DNA of 64,000 bases from Amycolatopsis sp. WAC 01376 (GTDB lineage: Bacteria; Actinomycetota; Actinomycetes; Mycobacteriales; Pseudonocardiaceae): NCBI RefSeq assembly GCF_003947415.1, contig NZ_QHKL01000002.1, forward strand, positions 496,001 through 560,000, given 5' to 3'. The translations under genes were made by a program, and so were the position numbers. The notes below the pieces were generated by a model. That model did no database searches. It saw only the letters and a list, made by a program, of their open reading frames with translations, and was not told where the DNA came from. Of this stretch, positions 9,559 through 18,257 are shown piece after piece (position 1 is the first letter of the stretch; the number at the start of each line of letters is the position of its first letter).

Positions 9559-10614
9559 ATGGCCACACCCCCGGCACGGCTCGCCGCCGCCGCGTCGAAC
9601 GTCGTCGGGAAGGTGCTGCACGGTGGGGTCGCCGATCTTCGCCCGGTGCCGCGTGTCCTGATCGACCAGGGCCCGAACCGTTCGCTGTACCGGCTGACGA
9701 ACGGCAAGGCCCCGGCGTCGGGCCCGCCGGTGCTGCTGGTGCCGCCGCTGGCCGCGCCCGCGCTGTGCTTCGACCTGCGCCGCGGGTGCAGCCTCGCCGA
9801 GCACCTTGTCGACGGCGGCCGCAACACGTACCTGGTCGACTACGGGAACGTCGCCTTCTCCGACCGGCGCCTCGGCATCGAGCACTGGATCGAGGAAGTG
9901 CTCCCGCGCGCGATCCGCAAGGTCAGTGAGGACTCCGGCGGCCAGGGCGTGCACGTCGTCGCCTGGTGCCTCGGCGGGATCTTCTCCCTGCTGACCGCCG
10001 CGGACCAGCCCGATCTGCCGATCGAGTCGATCGCGACCATCGCGTCGCCGTTCGACTTCACCGCGATCCCGCTGATCGCCCCGTTCCGCCCGCTGGTGGA
10101 CCTCACCGGCGGCCACCTGCTGACCCCGTTCTACCGGGCGCTCGGCGGCGCACCGTCCTATTTGGTCAGCCGGGTCTTCCGGGCGACCGGGATCAGCAAG
10201 GAGATCACCAAACCCCTTGCCATCCTGAAGAATCTCGACGACCGGGACTATCTGGCGCAGATCGAGGCCGTCGACCACTTCATGGACAACATGATCGCCT
10301 ACCCCGGGCGGACGTTCGGCCAGATCTACCACCGGTTCTTCCGCGCCAACGACCTCGCCGAGGGCACGGTCGACCTCAACGGCCGCATCATCGCGCTGTC
10401 CGGGGTCAAGGTGCCGACGCTCGTCATCGCCGGGCAGAACGACACGATCGCCCCTCGCGCGGCCGTCGAACGGCTCACCGAACTGCTGGACAACTCGCCG
10501 TCGGTGACCTTCGAGACCGCGCCCGGCGGGCACCTGGGCGTGCTGACCGGCCGGAAGGCGCGCGGGACCACGTGGCGCTACCTCGACCGCTTCCTCGACG
10601 AACAGGTCGCCTGA
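9559..10614 (+). CDS. PHA-synthase-like alpha/beta hydrolase with Cys nucleophile
   Basis: The 351-residue protein has a lipase-box-like elbow in which Cys replaces Ser: VVAWCLGG with Cys at residue 137. The other triad members fit as Asp295 (AGQNDTIAP) and His325 (PGGHLGV). Spacing and length are close to class III polyhydroxyalkanoate synthase PhaC (Cys149, Asp302, His331 in the studied enzyme). CAGGAGG precedes the start. No phaE, phasin, phaA or phaB lies nearby, so either a polyester synthase or a related acyl transferase/thioesterase is possible. It ends 3 bp from the convergent MASE1 gene. Confidence 0.75.
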   Translation: MATPPARLAAAASNVVGKVLHGGVADLRPVPRVLIDQGPNRSLYRLTNGKAPASGPPVLLVPPLAAPALCFDLRRGCSLAEHLVDGGRNTYLVDYGNVAFSDRRLGIEHWIEEVLPRAIRKVSEDSGGQGVHVVAWCLGGIFSLLTAADQPDLPIESIATIASPFDFTAIPLIAPFRPLVDLTGGHLLTPFYRALGGAPSYLVSRVFRATGISKEITKPLAILKNLDDRDYLAQIEAVDHFMDNMIAYPGRTFGQIYHRFFRANDLAEGTVDLNGRIIALSGVKVPTLVIAGQNDTIAPRAAVERLTELLDNSPSVTFETAPGGHLGVLTGRKARGTTWRYLDRFLDEQVA

Positions 10615-10617
10615 GCC

Positions 10618-11586
10618 TCAGTCGTCCTTGCGCTGGGTCATGGCGCTGCGCAAGGACTGACGCGGCTCGATCAGGTCGACCATTTCGGTGATCCGGTGCC
10701 ACGCGTCGGTGATCTCGGCGGTCGCGCGATCGCGTTGCAGGACGATCGTGGACAACACGAGCGCCGTCAGCCCGACCGTGGCGTCGAAGGCCTGGACGTG
10801 CAGCATCCGGGCGGCCAGCTCGTAGGAACCGTAGGGGCCGAGCCCGTGTATGGCGGCGAAGATCGTGAAGGTGCAGACGCACAAGGAGCACATCAGCGCC
10901 CCTGCCTGCCGGAACCGCAGCGCCGCCCAGACGAGCACCGGGAAGACCACGAACAGTTTGGACACGGTGGTGGACGCGAGGAGCGCCGTGCCGAGCCCGA
11001 CCAGCGCGAGCGCCGCCGCCTCTCCCCAGCGGGCGAGCGAAACCCGCTTCGGCAGGCGGAACCTCGGCGCCAGGAGCAGCAACGGCGTGATCGTGAGGAC
11101 GCCCATCGCGTCGCCGGTCCACCACACGAGCGCCGTCGCCCAGAACTCCCCGGAAACCAGTGCGCCGTCGAGGACCAGTACGCCGGTGCCCAGCACGGCG
11201 CTGACGGCGGTGCCGCCGATCGCCCCGACCACCACCAGGAGGACGGCGTCGGGAAGCCGGTCGAGCCGGTTGCGGCCACCCAGCCGCCGCATCACCGCGT
11301 AGGCCAGCATCGGGCCGATCGTGTTCCCCGACGAGATCACCAAGACCGCGGCAGGCGAGGGGCCGAAGGCGACGTTCGTCAGGAGGGCCCCGAGGAAGAT
11401 CCCCGGCCAGTACCGCGGCCCCAGCAGCATCGGCACCGCCAGCGCGACCCCCGCGGCGGGCCACAACGGCGAGATCTGCTCGCGCACGATCGCCCACTGG
11501 ATCCCGATCCGGGCGGTCGCGAAGTAGCAGATCGTCACGGCGAGGACGATGAGAAGCCAGCGTGCGGCAGGGGAGAGCTGTCTCAT
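10618..11586 (-). CDS. MASE1-type integral membrane protein without output domain
   Basis: The 322-residue protein starts at ATG 11586, seven bases after GGAG; the open frame extends upstream through a terminator and is not coding there. It has about eight to ten membrane segments with the MASE1 signature PLWPAAGVALA, WPGIFLGALLTN and WWTGDAMGVLTITPLLL. MASE1 is normally the sensor part of GGDEF, EAL or histidine kinase proteins. Here it ends in a short polar helix of about 35 residues with no enzyme domain, so any signal must pass through a partner protein. The ligand is unknown. Confidence 0.8.
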   Translation of the reverse strand: MRQLSPAARWLLIVLAVTICYFATARIGIQWAIVREQISPLWPAAGVALAVPMLLGPRYWPGIFLGALLTNVAFGPSPAAVLVISSGNTIGPMLAYAVMRRLGGRNRLDRLPDAVLLVVVGAIGGTAVSAVLGTGVLVLDGALVSGEFWATALVWWTGDAMGVLTITPLLLLAPRFRLPKRVSLARWGEAAALALVGLGTALLASTTVSKLFVVFPVLVWAALRFRQAGALMCSLCVCTFTIFAAIHGLGPYGSYELAARMLHVQAFDATVGLTALVLSTIVLQRDRATAEITDAWHRITEMVDLIEPRQSLRSAMTQRKDD

Positions 11587-11686
11587 CGCGACTCCGGCCT
11601 TGGCGGGCTGGGAAGCTAAGAGAGTACCGCTGTCCGGCCGCCAAGGCCGTTCACTTGATGGTGTTGTCATTCTGTTGGGAATAAAC

Positions 11687-11772
11687 GAAAAAAGGGCCCG
11701 TGCAGCTGCACGGGCGCCGGGGGGTCGTGAGTGGTAAGTGTCGTTAGAACGACACTTACCACTCACGACCCC
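11687..11772 (-). terminator. Tandem terminators after the acyl-CoA dehydrogenase pair
   Basis: Read on the minus strand, the first element is a perfect stem (11748-11772 with 11721-11745, 25-bp arms, 2-base loop). The second, at 11696-11715, is the 20-base palindrome GCCCGTGCAGCTGCACGGGC followed two bases later by six T residues, a textbook intrinsic terminator. Together they isolate the dehydrogenase operon from the MASE1 gene downstream. Confidence 0.85.
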
Positions 11773-11796
11773 GCGCGACCCGGTCCAGGACGGAGG

Positions 11797-13005
11797 CTAC
11801 TTGAGCTCGGCGCTCGTCTTGCCCAGGATCCGGCGCGCCACGATCAGCTGCTGGATCTGTTGCGTGCCTTCGAAAATGTCCAGGATCTTCGCGTCCCGGC
11901 TCCACTTCTCCAGCAGCGATTCCTCGGTGTAACCCAACGTTCCGGTGAGCTCGACGCATTTCAGCGTGATCTCGACGACCGACCGGCCCGCCTTCGCCTT
12001 GGCCATCGAGGCCTGCAACGAGTTCGGCTTGCGGTTGTCGGCCATCCACGCCGACTCCATCGTCAGCAGATACGCCGATTCGTAGTCCGCCTCCAGCTGA
12101 AGGAACGCCGCGGCCGCGGCGTGCTGGCTGTGGACGGGCTTGTCGTAGTCGATGACCACGCCCGCGTCGGTGAGGATCTTCCGGGTCTCCTCCAGCGCCG
12201 CGCGGGCGACGCCGATGGCCATGGCGGCGACCAGCGGACGGGTGTTGTCGAAGGTCTGCATGACCCCGGCGAAACCCTTGGCGGTGTCGATCTCCGGTGT
12301 GCCGAGGAGATTCTCCTTGGGCACGCGGACGTTCTCGAAACGCAGCACGGCGGTGTCGGAGGCGCGGATGCCGAGTTTGTGCTCGACGCGCACCACCTCG
12401 AAGCCCGGCGTGCCCTTCTCGACGACGAACGACTTGATCGCCGCGCGGCCCTTCGTCTTGTCCAGAGTGGCCCAGACGACGACGGCGTCGGCGCGCTCGC
12501 CGGCGGTCACGAAGATCTTCTCGCCGTTGATCACGTACTCGTCGCCGTCGAGGCGCGCGGTGGCGGTGATCGCGGCCGAGTCCGAGCCGCAGTCCGGTTC
12601 GGTGATCGCCATCGCGGCCCACAGCCCGGAGAACTTCTTGAGCTGTTCGTCGGTGGCGACCGAGCCGATGGCGGCGTTGCCGAGCCCCTGACGCGGCATC
12701 GACAGCAGCAGTCCGACGTCACCCCAGCACATCTCGATCGTGCCGAGCACGATGTTGAGGTTGGAACCGTTGCGGTTGCCCGGTTTCTCGTTCTTCTCGG
12801 ACCGGCGGACGCCCGCCGCGCCCGCGCCGCCCTCGCCGGAGGAGTTCAGCCCGTCCAGCAGCGCGGCGAACATGTCGAGTTCGGCAGGGTAGGTGTGCTC
12901 GGCGCGGTCGTACTTGCGCGAGATCGGCCGGAACACCTCGGCCGCGGCCTGGTACGCCTGGTTGATCAGGGTGCCGGCCTTCTTCGGAACCTCAAGGTTG
13001 ATCAT
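11797..13005 (-). CDS. Acyl-CoA dehydrogenase, FadE23-like
   Basis: The 402-residue flavoprotein has the dehydrogenase middle domain (AMAITEPDCGSDSAAITATA, YVINGEKIFVTAG) and a C-terminal FEGTQQIQQLIVARRIL, with the catalytic Glu in FEGT. The adjacent upstream gene is a second, divergent dehydrogenase. The pair matches the mycobacterial fadE24-fadE23 arrangement in order and size. Actinobacterial tandem dehydrogenases of sterol pathways (ChsE types) form mixed tetramers, so a mixed complex is a reasonable inference here. The 18-bp gap indicates one operon. Confidence 0.88.
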   Translation of the reverse strand: MINLEVPKKAGTLINQAYQAAAEVFRPISRKYDRAEHTYPAELDMFAALLDGLNSSGEGGAGAAGVRRSEKNEKPGNRNGSNLNIVLGTIEMCWGDVGLLLSMPRQGLGNAAIGSVATDEQLKKFSGLWAAMAITEPDCGSDSAAITATARLDGDEYVINGEKIFVTAGERADAVVVWATLDKTKGRAAIKSFVVEKGTPGFEVVRVEHKLGIRASDTAVLRFENVRVPKENLLGTPEIDTAKGFAGVMQTFDNTRPLVAAMAIGVARAALEETRKILTDAGVVIDYDKPVHSQHAAAAAFLQLEADYESAYLLTMESAWMADNRKPNSLQASMAKAKAGRSVVEITLKCVELTGTLGYTEESLLEKWSRDAKILDIFEGTQQIQQLIVARRILGKTSAELK

Positions 13006-13023
13006 GATTGCCTTTCGAAAGTC

Positions 13024-14346
13024 CTAGAGAAGGACGGCGCCTTCCATCACGCCGATCGCACGGAGATCGCGGTACCAGCGTTCGACCGGGTGTTCCTTGA
13101 CGAAGCCGTGCCCGCCGAGCAGCTGCACGCCGGCGCTGCCGATCTGCATTCCCTTGTCGACGGCCAGCTTCCGGGCCAGCGCGACTTCGCGGGCGTACGG
13201 CTTGCCCTGTTCGGCGCGGGAAGCGGCGCGGAGCGTGACCAGCCGCAGTCCTTCCAGCTCGATGGCGATGTCGGCGACCGAGAACGCGACGGCCTGCCGG
13301 TGGCTCACCGGTTCGCCGAACGCCTTGCGCTCGTTGACGTAAGGCACCACGTAGTCGAGGACGGCCTTCGCGGTTCCGGCGGCCAGCGCGGCCCAGCCGA
13401 GCCGCGACAGCCGGACGACCTCGGTGAAGACCTCGGCCTTGCCGCCGCCGAGCAGTGCTCCGGCGGGCAACGCGACCTTCTCCAGGTGCAGCTTCCCGGT
13501 CGCCGCGCCGCGCAGGCCCATCGCCGGTTCGGATTCGATGGTGACGCCCGAGTTGGACGACTCCACGAGGAACAGCGCGGGACCCCGGCCTTCGAGGTCG
13601 GCCGAGACGATGAACAGCTCGGCGTCCGCCGCCCTCGGCACCAGCGACTTCACGCCGTCGAGCTGATAGCCCTTCGGCGTGCGACGGGCCTTGGTGGCAG
13701 GCTTGAACGGGTCGAACAGCGCGGTGCGCTCCTGCAGCGCGAGCGCCGCGGCCGGGACGTTCTCGCCGACGAACGCAGGCAGGTAGTCCGCCTGCTGCTG
13801 CTCGTCGCCGTAGGACACCAGCGCGGTGCTGACCGCGGACGGCGCGAGCACCGCCACCGCGAGGCCGAGGTCGCCGTGCGCGAGGGCCTCGGCGACCAGC
13901 GCGTTCGTGACGACCGACCGTTCGGTGCCGACGCCGCCCAGCTCCTCGGGGATGCCGACGAGCGTGATGCCGAGTTCGGCGGCACGGCTCAACAGGCCCT
14001 CGGGCGCATGGAGCTTCGCGTCGGCGTCGGACGCGGCGGGCCGCAGCTGCTCGGCCGCGAACTCCGTCACGGTTTCGACGATGAGCTGCTGATCCTCACT
14101 CGGGGTGAGGTCGAACAGCCCGGTGTCCTCGGCAGGCGCGAGCCGCGCGGGCTTGCCGAGCTTTTGGGCGGATTTGAAGGTCCGTCCCGCCGCGCCCGCG
14201 ACCCGGAAGCCGTTGCGCGTCCCGGCACTGACCAGGTTCTGCACGGGCTTCCGAAGTCCGGCCCGTTCAATGACCTTGCTCCCGGCCAGCCGGGTGAGCG
14301 CGGACAGGCCAAGGCCCATCGCGTCTCGTTTCCTAGGCGCACCCAC
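13024..14346 (-). CDS. Acyl-CoA dehydrogenase, FadE24-like, shortened C-terminus
   Basis: The frame gives 440 residues from GTG 14346, which follows AGGGAG; ATG 14319 nine codons in is an alternative. An Arg-rich N-terminal extension of about 60 residues precedes the dehydrogenase fold (SEDQQLIVETVTEFAAEQLR). The middle domain is divergent and lacks a normal TEP loop. The chain ends six residues after the Glu of VMEGAVLL, so the final helix of ordinary family members is missing. It may be a weakly active or structural partner of the FadE23-like protein. A perfect palindrome lies just upstream. Confidence 0.82.
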   Translation of the reverse strand: MGAPRKRDAMGLGLSALTRLAGSKVIERAGLRKPVQNLVSAGTRNGFRVAGAAGRTFKSAQKLGKPARLAPAEDTGLFDLTPSEDQQLIVETVTEFAAEQLRPAASDADAKLHAPEGLLSRAAELGITLVGIPEELGGVGTERSVVTNALVAEALAHGDLGLAVAVLAPSAVSTALVSYGDEQQQADYLPAFVGENVPAAALALQERTALFDPFKPATKARRTPKGYQLDGVKSLVPRAADAELFIVSADLEGRGPALFLVESSNSGVTIESEPAMGLRGAATGKLHLEKVALPAGALLGGGKAEVFTEVVRLSRLGWAALAAGTAKAVLDYVVPYVNERKAFGEPVSHRQAVAFSVADIAIELEGLRLVTLRAASRAEQGKPYAREVALARKLAVDKGMQIGSAGVQLLGGHGFVKEHPVERWYRDLRAIGVMEGAVLL

Positions 14347-14368
14347 GGTGAGTCTCCCTGCCTCGCTT

Positions 14369-14386
14369 ACCTACTCGTGAGTAGGT
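14369..14386. promoter_or_regulatory. Palindromic operator before the dehydrogenase pair
   Basis: ACCTACTC-GT-GAGTAGGT is an 18-bp sequence with perfect 8-bp arms, 23 bp upstream of the GTG at 14346. The TACTC/GAGTA form is common for TetR operators in actinobacterial fatty-acid genes. No regulator gene is adjacent; the double TetR protein at 15706 is the nearest, but its own region carries different palindromes. Confidence 0.65.
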
Positions 14387-14429
14387 TAACTCCCCTCGGG
14401 CGGATGCGCTACCACGGGGGAGGCGAACG

Positions 14430-15680
14430 TCACGCTGGTGAGTGATTCGGGTCGTTCTCATTGCCCAAAACACTCACGACTTTGCGTCGCTCGAAGGACA
14501 CGAGCCCCACCGCCGCCAGCGCCACGATGCCGACCAGCGCCACCGCCGGCACCAGTTCCAGCAACGGCGTCGCCGCCAGCAGGACCACCGCCAGAACCAG
14601 CCGCCGCACATTCCAGGCGCCCAGGTTCCGGCGCCGCAGCCCGCTCAACGCGATCAGGTAGAGCGCGAGCCCGCCGGTGAGCGCCCAGATCGGCGTTCCG
14701 TGCAGGCCGTCGGAGAGGCTGTGGTGTTCGGTGTCGGCCACGTACAGCAGCGATTTCTTCAGGCCGAGCGCCACGAGCACGATCCCGGCGATGAGCGGGA
14801 GGTGCAGGAACGTGTAGGTATCCGTCCCGATCCGCACCCGCTCCACGCCCTCCGCGCGCTTCAGGTTGCGTTCGGAGACGTGCGCGACGACGGCGAAGTA
14901 CATCCACCACATCGCCGAAGCCAGCGAGAGCCCGAAGACCGCGGCCAGCGTGATCGGCCAGGACATCGGATACGAGCTGATCCCGATGCCGATCGCCACG
15001 ATCGACTCGCCGAGCGCGATGATCACGATCAGCCCGAACCGCTCGGCGAAATGGCCGGGCTGATGCAGCCGCCAGTCCGACGAGCGGGTCCGGAAGACGT
15101 TGACGTAGTCGGCCAGCATCGCGACCGCCCAGATCCCGAGCTGTACCCAGCCGGAGAAGAAAGCGGCGACGGTCAGCAGAGCGACGCTCGGCAGCAAGCC
15201 GGCGAACATCTTCAGGACGGTCTTGCGCAGCTCCGCGTCGTTCCGCCCGGCGCCGAGGTAGGCGATCAGGTGCAGCAGCCGCACGACGAAATAGCAGCCG
15301 ACGAACATCAGCGGCGCGTACAGCCCGCCGGGCAGGTCGGTGAACGCCTCCGGAATGGTCAGCGAGACCAGGAACATCGTCCCCATCGCGGCGAACATCG
15401 CCAGCTGGGCGATGCCCCGGTCGACGTGCAGGGTGTTGGCCAGCCAGGCATAGGCGCACCAGCACCACCACAGCACGGCGATCATCGCCACCCCTTGCCC
15501 GATGCCGAGCGGGGTGAGGTGATCGGCCATCAGCTGCGTGGTCTGGGTGATGGCGTAGACGAAGACCAGATCGAAGAAGAGTTCCAGCGTGGTGACCTTG
15601 TGGTCTTCTTCCCGGGTCACCAGATGCAGGCCGCGTTTCGTGGGCACGCGCACATCGTGCCCGTCACCCCTTTGCGGCAC
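14430..15680 (-). CDS. LtrA-family (low temperature requirement A) membrane protein
   Basis: The protein of up to 416 residues has about ten to twelve membrane helices. The N-terminal ELFFDLVFVYAITQTTQLM and the central GERFGLIVIIALGES-type segment (AERFGLIVIIALGESIVAIG) are the family signature. The start is uncertain between GTG 15680 and GTG 15653. The molecular function is not established; the name comes from a Listeria cold-growth mutant. There is no operon partner: it is read convergent with nothing, and ends 44 bp upstream of the palindrome region of the dehydrogenase pair. Confidence 0.85.
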   Translation of the reverse strand: MPQRGDGHDVRVPTKRGLHLVTREEDHKVTTLELFFDLVFVYAITQTTQLMADHLTPLGIGQGVAMIAVLWWCWCAYAWLANTLHVDRGIAQLAMFAAMGTMFLVSLTIPEAFTDLPGGLYAPLMFVGCYFVVRLLHLIAYLGAGRNDAELRKTVLKMFAGLLPSVALLTVAAFFSGWVQLGIWAVAMLADYVNVFRTRSSDWRLHQPGHFAERFGLIVIIALGESIVAIGIGISSYPMSWPITLAAVFGLSLASAMWWMYFAVVAHVSERNLKRAEGVERVRIGTDTYTFLHLPLIAGIVLVALGLKKSLLYVADTEHHSLSDGLHGTPIWALTGGLALYLIALSGLRRRNLGAWNVRRLVLAVVLLAATPLLELVPAVALVGIVALAAVGLVSFERRKVVSVLGNENDPNHSPA

Positions 15681-15705
15681 ACGCGAGTTTGCCCAGAGCT
15701 GGCTT

Positions 15706-16890
15706 TCAGACGCCGAGAACGGCGTGCATCAGCGTCGTCAGCTCGGCTTCGATGTTCGGGCGGCCGTTGACGCGGCGGGTGCGCGCGAGGTCGTTCGCGA
15801 TGGTCAGCGCCGCGTGCACGGTGATCTTCACTTCGCGCAGGCTCAGTTCCGGGCGGACTTCCGACACCAGCGCGATCCAGCGCGCGACGTAGTCCCGTTG
15901 GACGCGGATGAGGTCCGCCTTGTCGCGTTCCGGCAGCTCCATGGGGCTGCCGGAGAACGACACCAGCAGCTCGGGGGTGTGCAGCAAGGTGTGCACATAG
16001 GACGCCGCGAGCCTCCGCAGCGCGTCGCGTTCGTCGTCGGTCCGCAACGCGCGTTCCGCGGCGAGCGCCAGCCTGTCGGCCGCGCGATGCCCGATCGCCA
16101 CCATCAACGCGGCCTTGCTGGGGAAATGCCGGTACACGCTGGGTCCGGCGATCCCGGCCGCCGCGCCGATCTCCTCCATGCTCACCGCGCGGAAGCCGCG
16201 TTGCCCGAACAGCTCGGTCGCGGCCGCGAGGATCTGCTCGCGGCGGGACCGCTCGCCGAGCGTCATCGACGGCGTCTCTTCCGGCCGGTTCTCGGGCTCG
16301 GGCAGTGTGACATGCAGCACCGACTCCGCCAGCTGCACCAGGATCTGCGCGAAGCGTTTCTTCGCCACGGACGTGTGATGTACGGAGACGCTGCCGAAGA
16401 CGCTCAGCCCCGCCCAGCACAGCAGCTCGGCGTCGTCGGCGGTCAGTTCCGGCCGCAGCGCGAGCAGCGCCTTGGACCACGCCGCGAGCACCGCGCCCGA
16501 CCGGCGGCGGATCTCCTGGCGCCCTTCGCGGGGCAGATGCCTGCCCTCCCAGCGCCACAGCGCGGCGACCTCGCGCCGCTCCACGGCTTGCGCGGCGAGA
16601 GTCCCCAACAGGGCGTTGACCTGGGCGGGGACCGGTGTGTCGAGGTCGGCGAGCGTCTCGAGGGTGGCCGTCTCCATGTCGTCGATACCGGACAGCACGA
16701 CGTAGGACAGCACCGCCTGCTTGTCCGCGAAATGCCGGTACAGCGCGGGCCCGGTGATGCCGGCCGCGGCGGCGATGTCGTTGATGCCGACACCGTGGAA
16801 CCCGCGGGCGCGAAACAGTTCCGCGGCGAGGCCTGCCAGCTGGGCCTTGCGGTCGCGCGGTCGGGCTGAACGCTCGGTCGGGTGATCCAT
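15706..16890 (-). CDS. Double TetR regulator: two complete TetR units in one chain
   Basis: From ATG 16890 the product is 394 residues. Unit 1 has its HTH near the N-terminus (LAAELFRARGFHGVGINDI, ITGPALYRHFADKQAV). Unit 2 begins near residue 195 with a second full HTH (ILAAATELFGQRGFRAVSM, IAGPSVYRHFPSK). Each is followed by a helical ligand domain. Most TetR proteins are homodimers with one HTH per chain, so this chain could act as a covalent pseudo-dimer. The longer frame to 16923 would run through a palindrome and is less likely. It is divergent from fadA-fadB, its probable target. Confidence 0.88.
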   Translation of the reverse strand: MDHPTERSARPRDRKAQLAGLAAELFRARGFHGVGINDIAAAAGITGPALYRHFADKQAVLSYVVLSGIDDMETATLETLADLDTPVPAQVNALLGTLAAQAVERREVAALWRWEGRHLPREGRQEIRRRSGAVLAAWSKALLALRPELTADDAELLCWAGLSVFGSVSVHHTSVAKKRFAQILVQLAESVLHVTLPEPENRPEETPSMTLGERSRREQILAAATELFGQRGFRAVSMEEIGAAAGIAGPSVYRHFPSKAALMVAIGHRAADRLALAAERALRTDDERDALRRLAASYVHTLLHTPELLVSFSGSPMELPERDKADLIRVQRDYVARWIALVSEVRPELSLREVKITVHAALTIANDLARTRRVNGRPNIEAELTTLMHAVLGV

Positions 16891-16911
16891 AGGTGAACTC
16901 ACCATAGCGTC

Positions 16912-16930
16912 GGTTGCGTGCATCGCAACC
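16912..16930. promoter_or_regulatory. Palindrome 1 in the double-TetR/fadA divergent promoter
   Basis: GGTTGCG-TGCAT-CGCAACC has perfect 7-bp arms around a 5-base centre and lies 22 bp upstream of the regulator start. It is a likely operator for autoregulation. Its sequence differs from the second palindrome in the same region. Confidence 0.6.
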
Positions 16931-16958
16931 CATTGACACCATGGGGTTATCGCGGTTT

Positions 16959-16978
16959 ATGTTAATCGGCATTAGCAT
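16959..16978. promoter_or_regulatory. Palindrome 2 in the double-TetR/fadA divergent promoter
   Basis: ATGTTAAT-CGGC-ATTAGCAT has 8-bp arms with one mismatch and lies 57 bp upstream of the fadA start. It is AT-rich against the local background and placed where a promoter for fadA-fadB would be expected. It partly resembles the GTTARC/YTAAC sites near 2100 and 3130, so cross-control by that TetR cannot be excluded. Confidence 0.55.
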
Positions 16979-17035
16979 GGCTACTGGCCGGTACGTTTCA
17001 TCCTGTTACAGCGCCGTACGCGGAGGAGTTTTTCT

Positions 17036-18247
<1,212 letters not shown>

Positions 18248-18257
18248 GGAAGAGACA

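Noticed and set aside
11731..14445. 904-codon open frame on the plus strand opposite the acyl-CoA dehydrogenase pair
   Set aside because: Same reason: two conserved dehydrogenases are read on the minus strand, and this frame begins inside their terminator.
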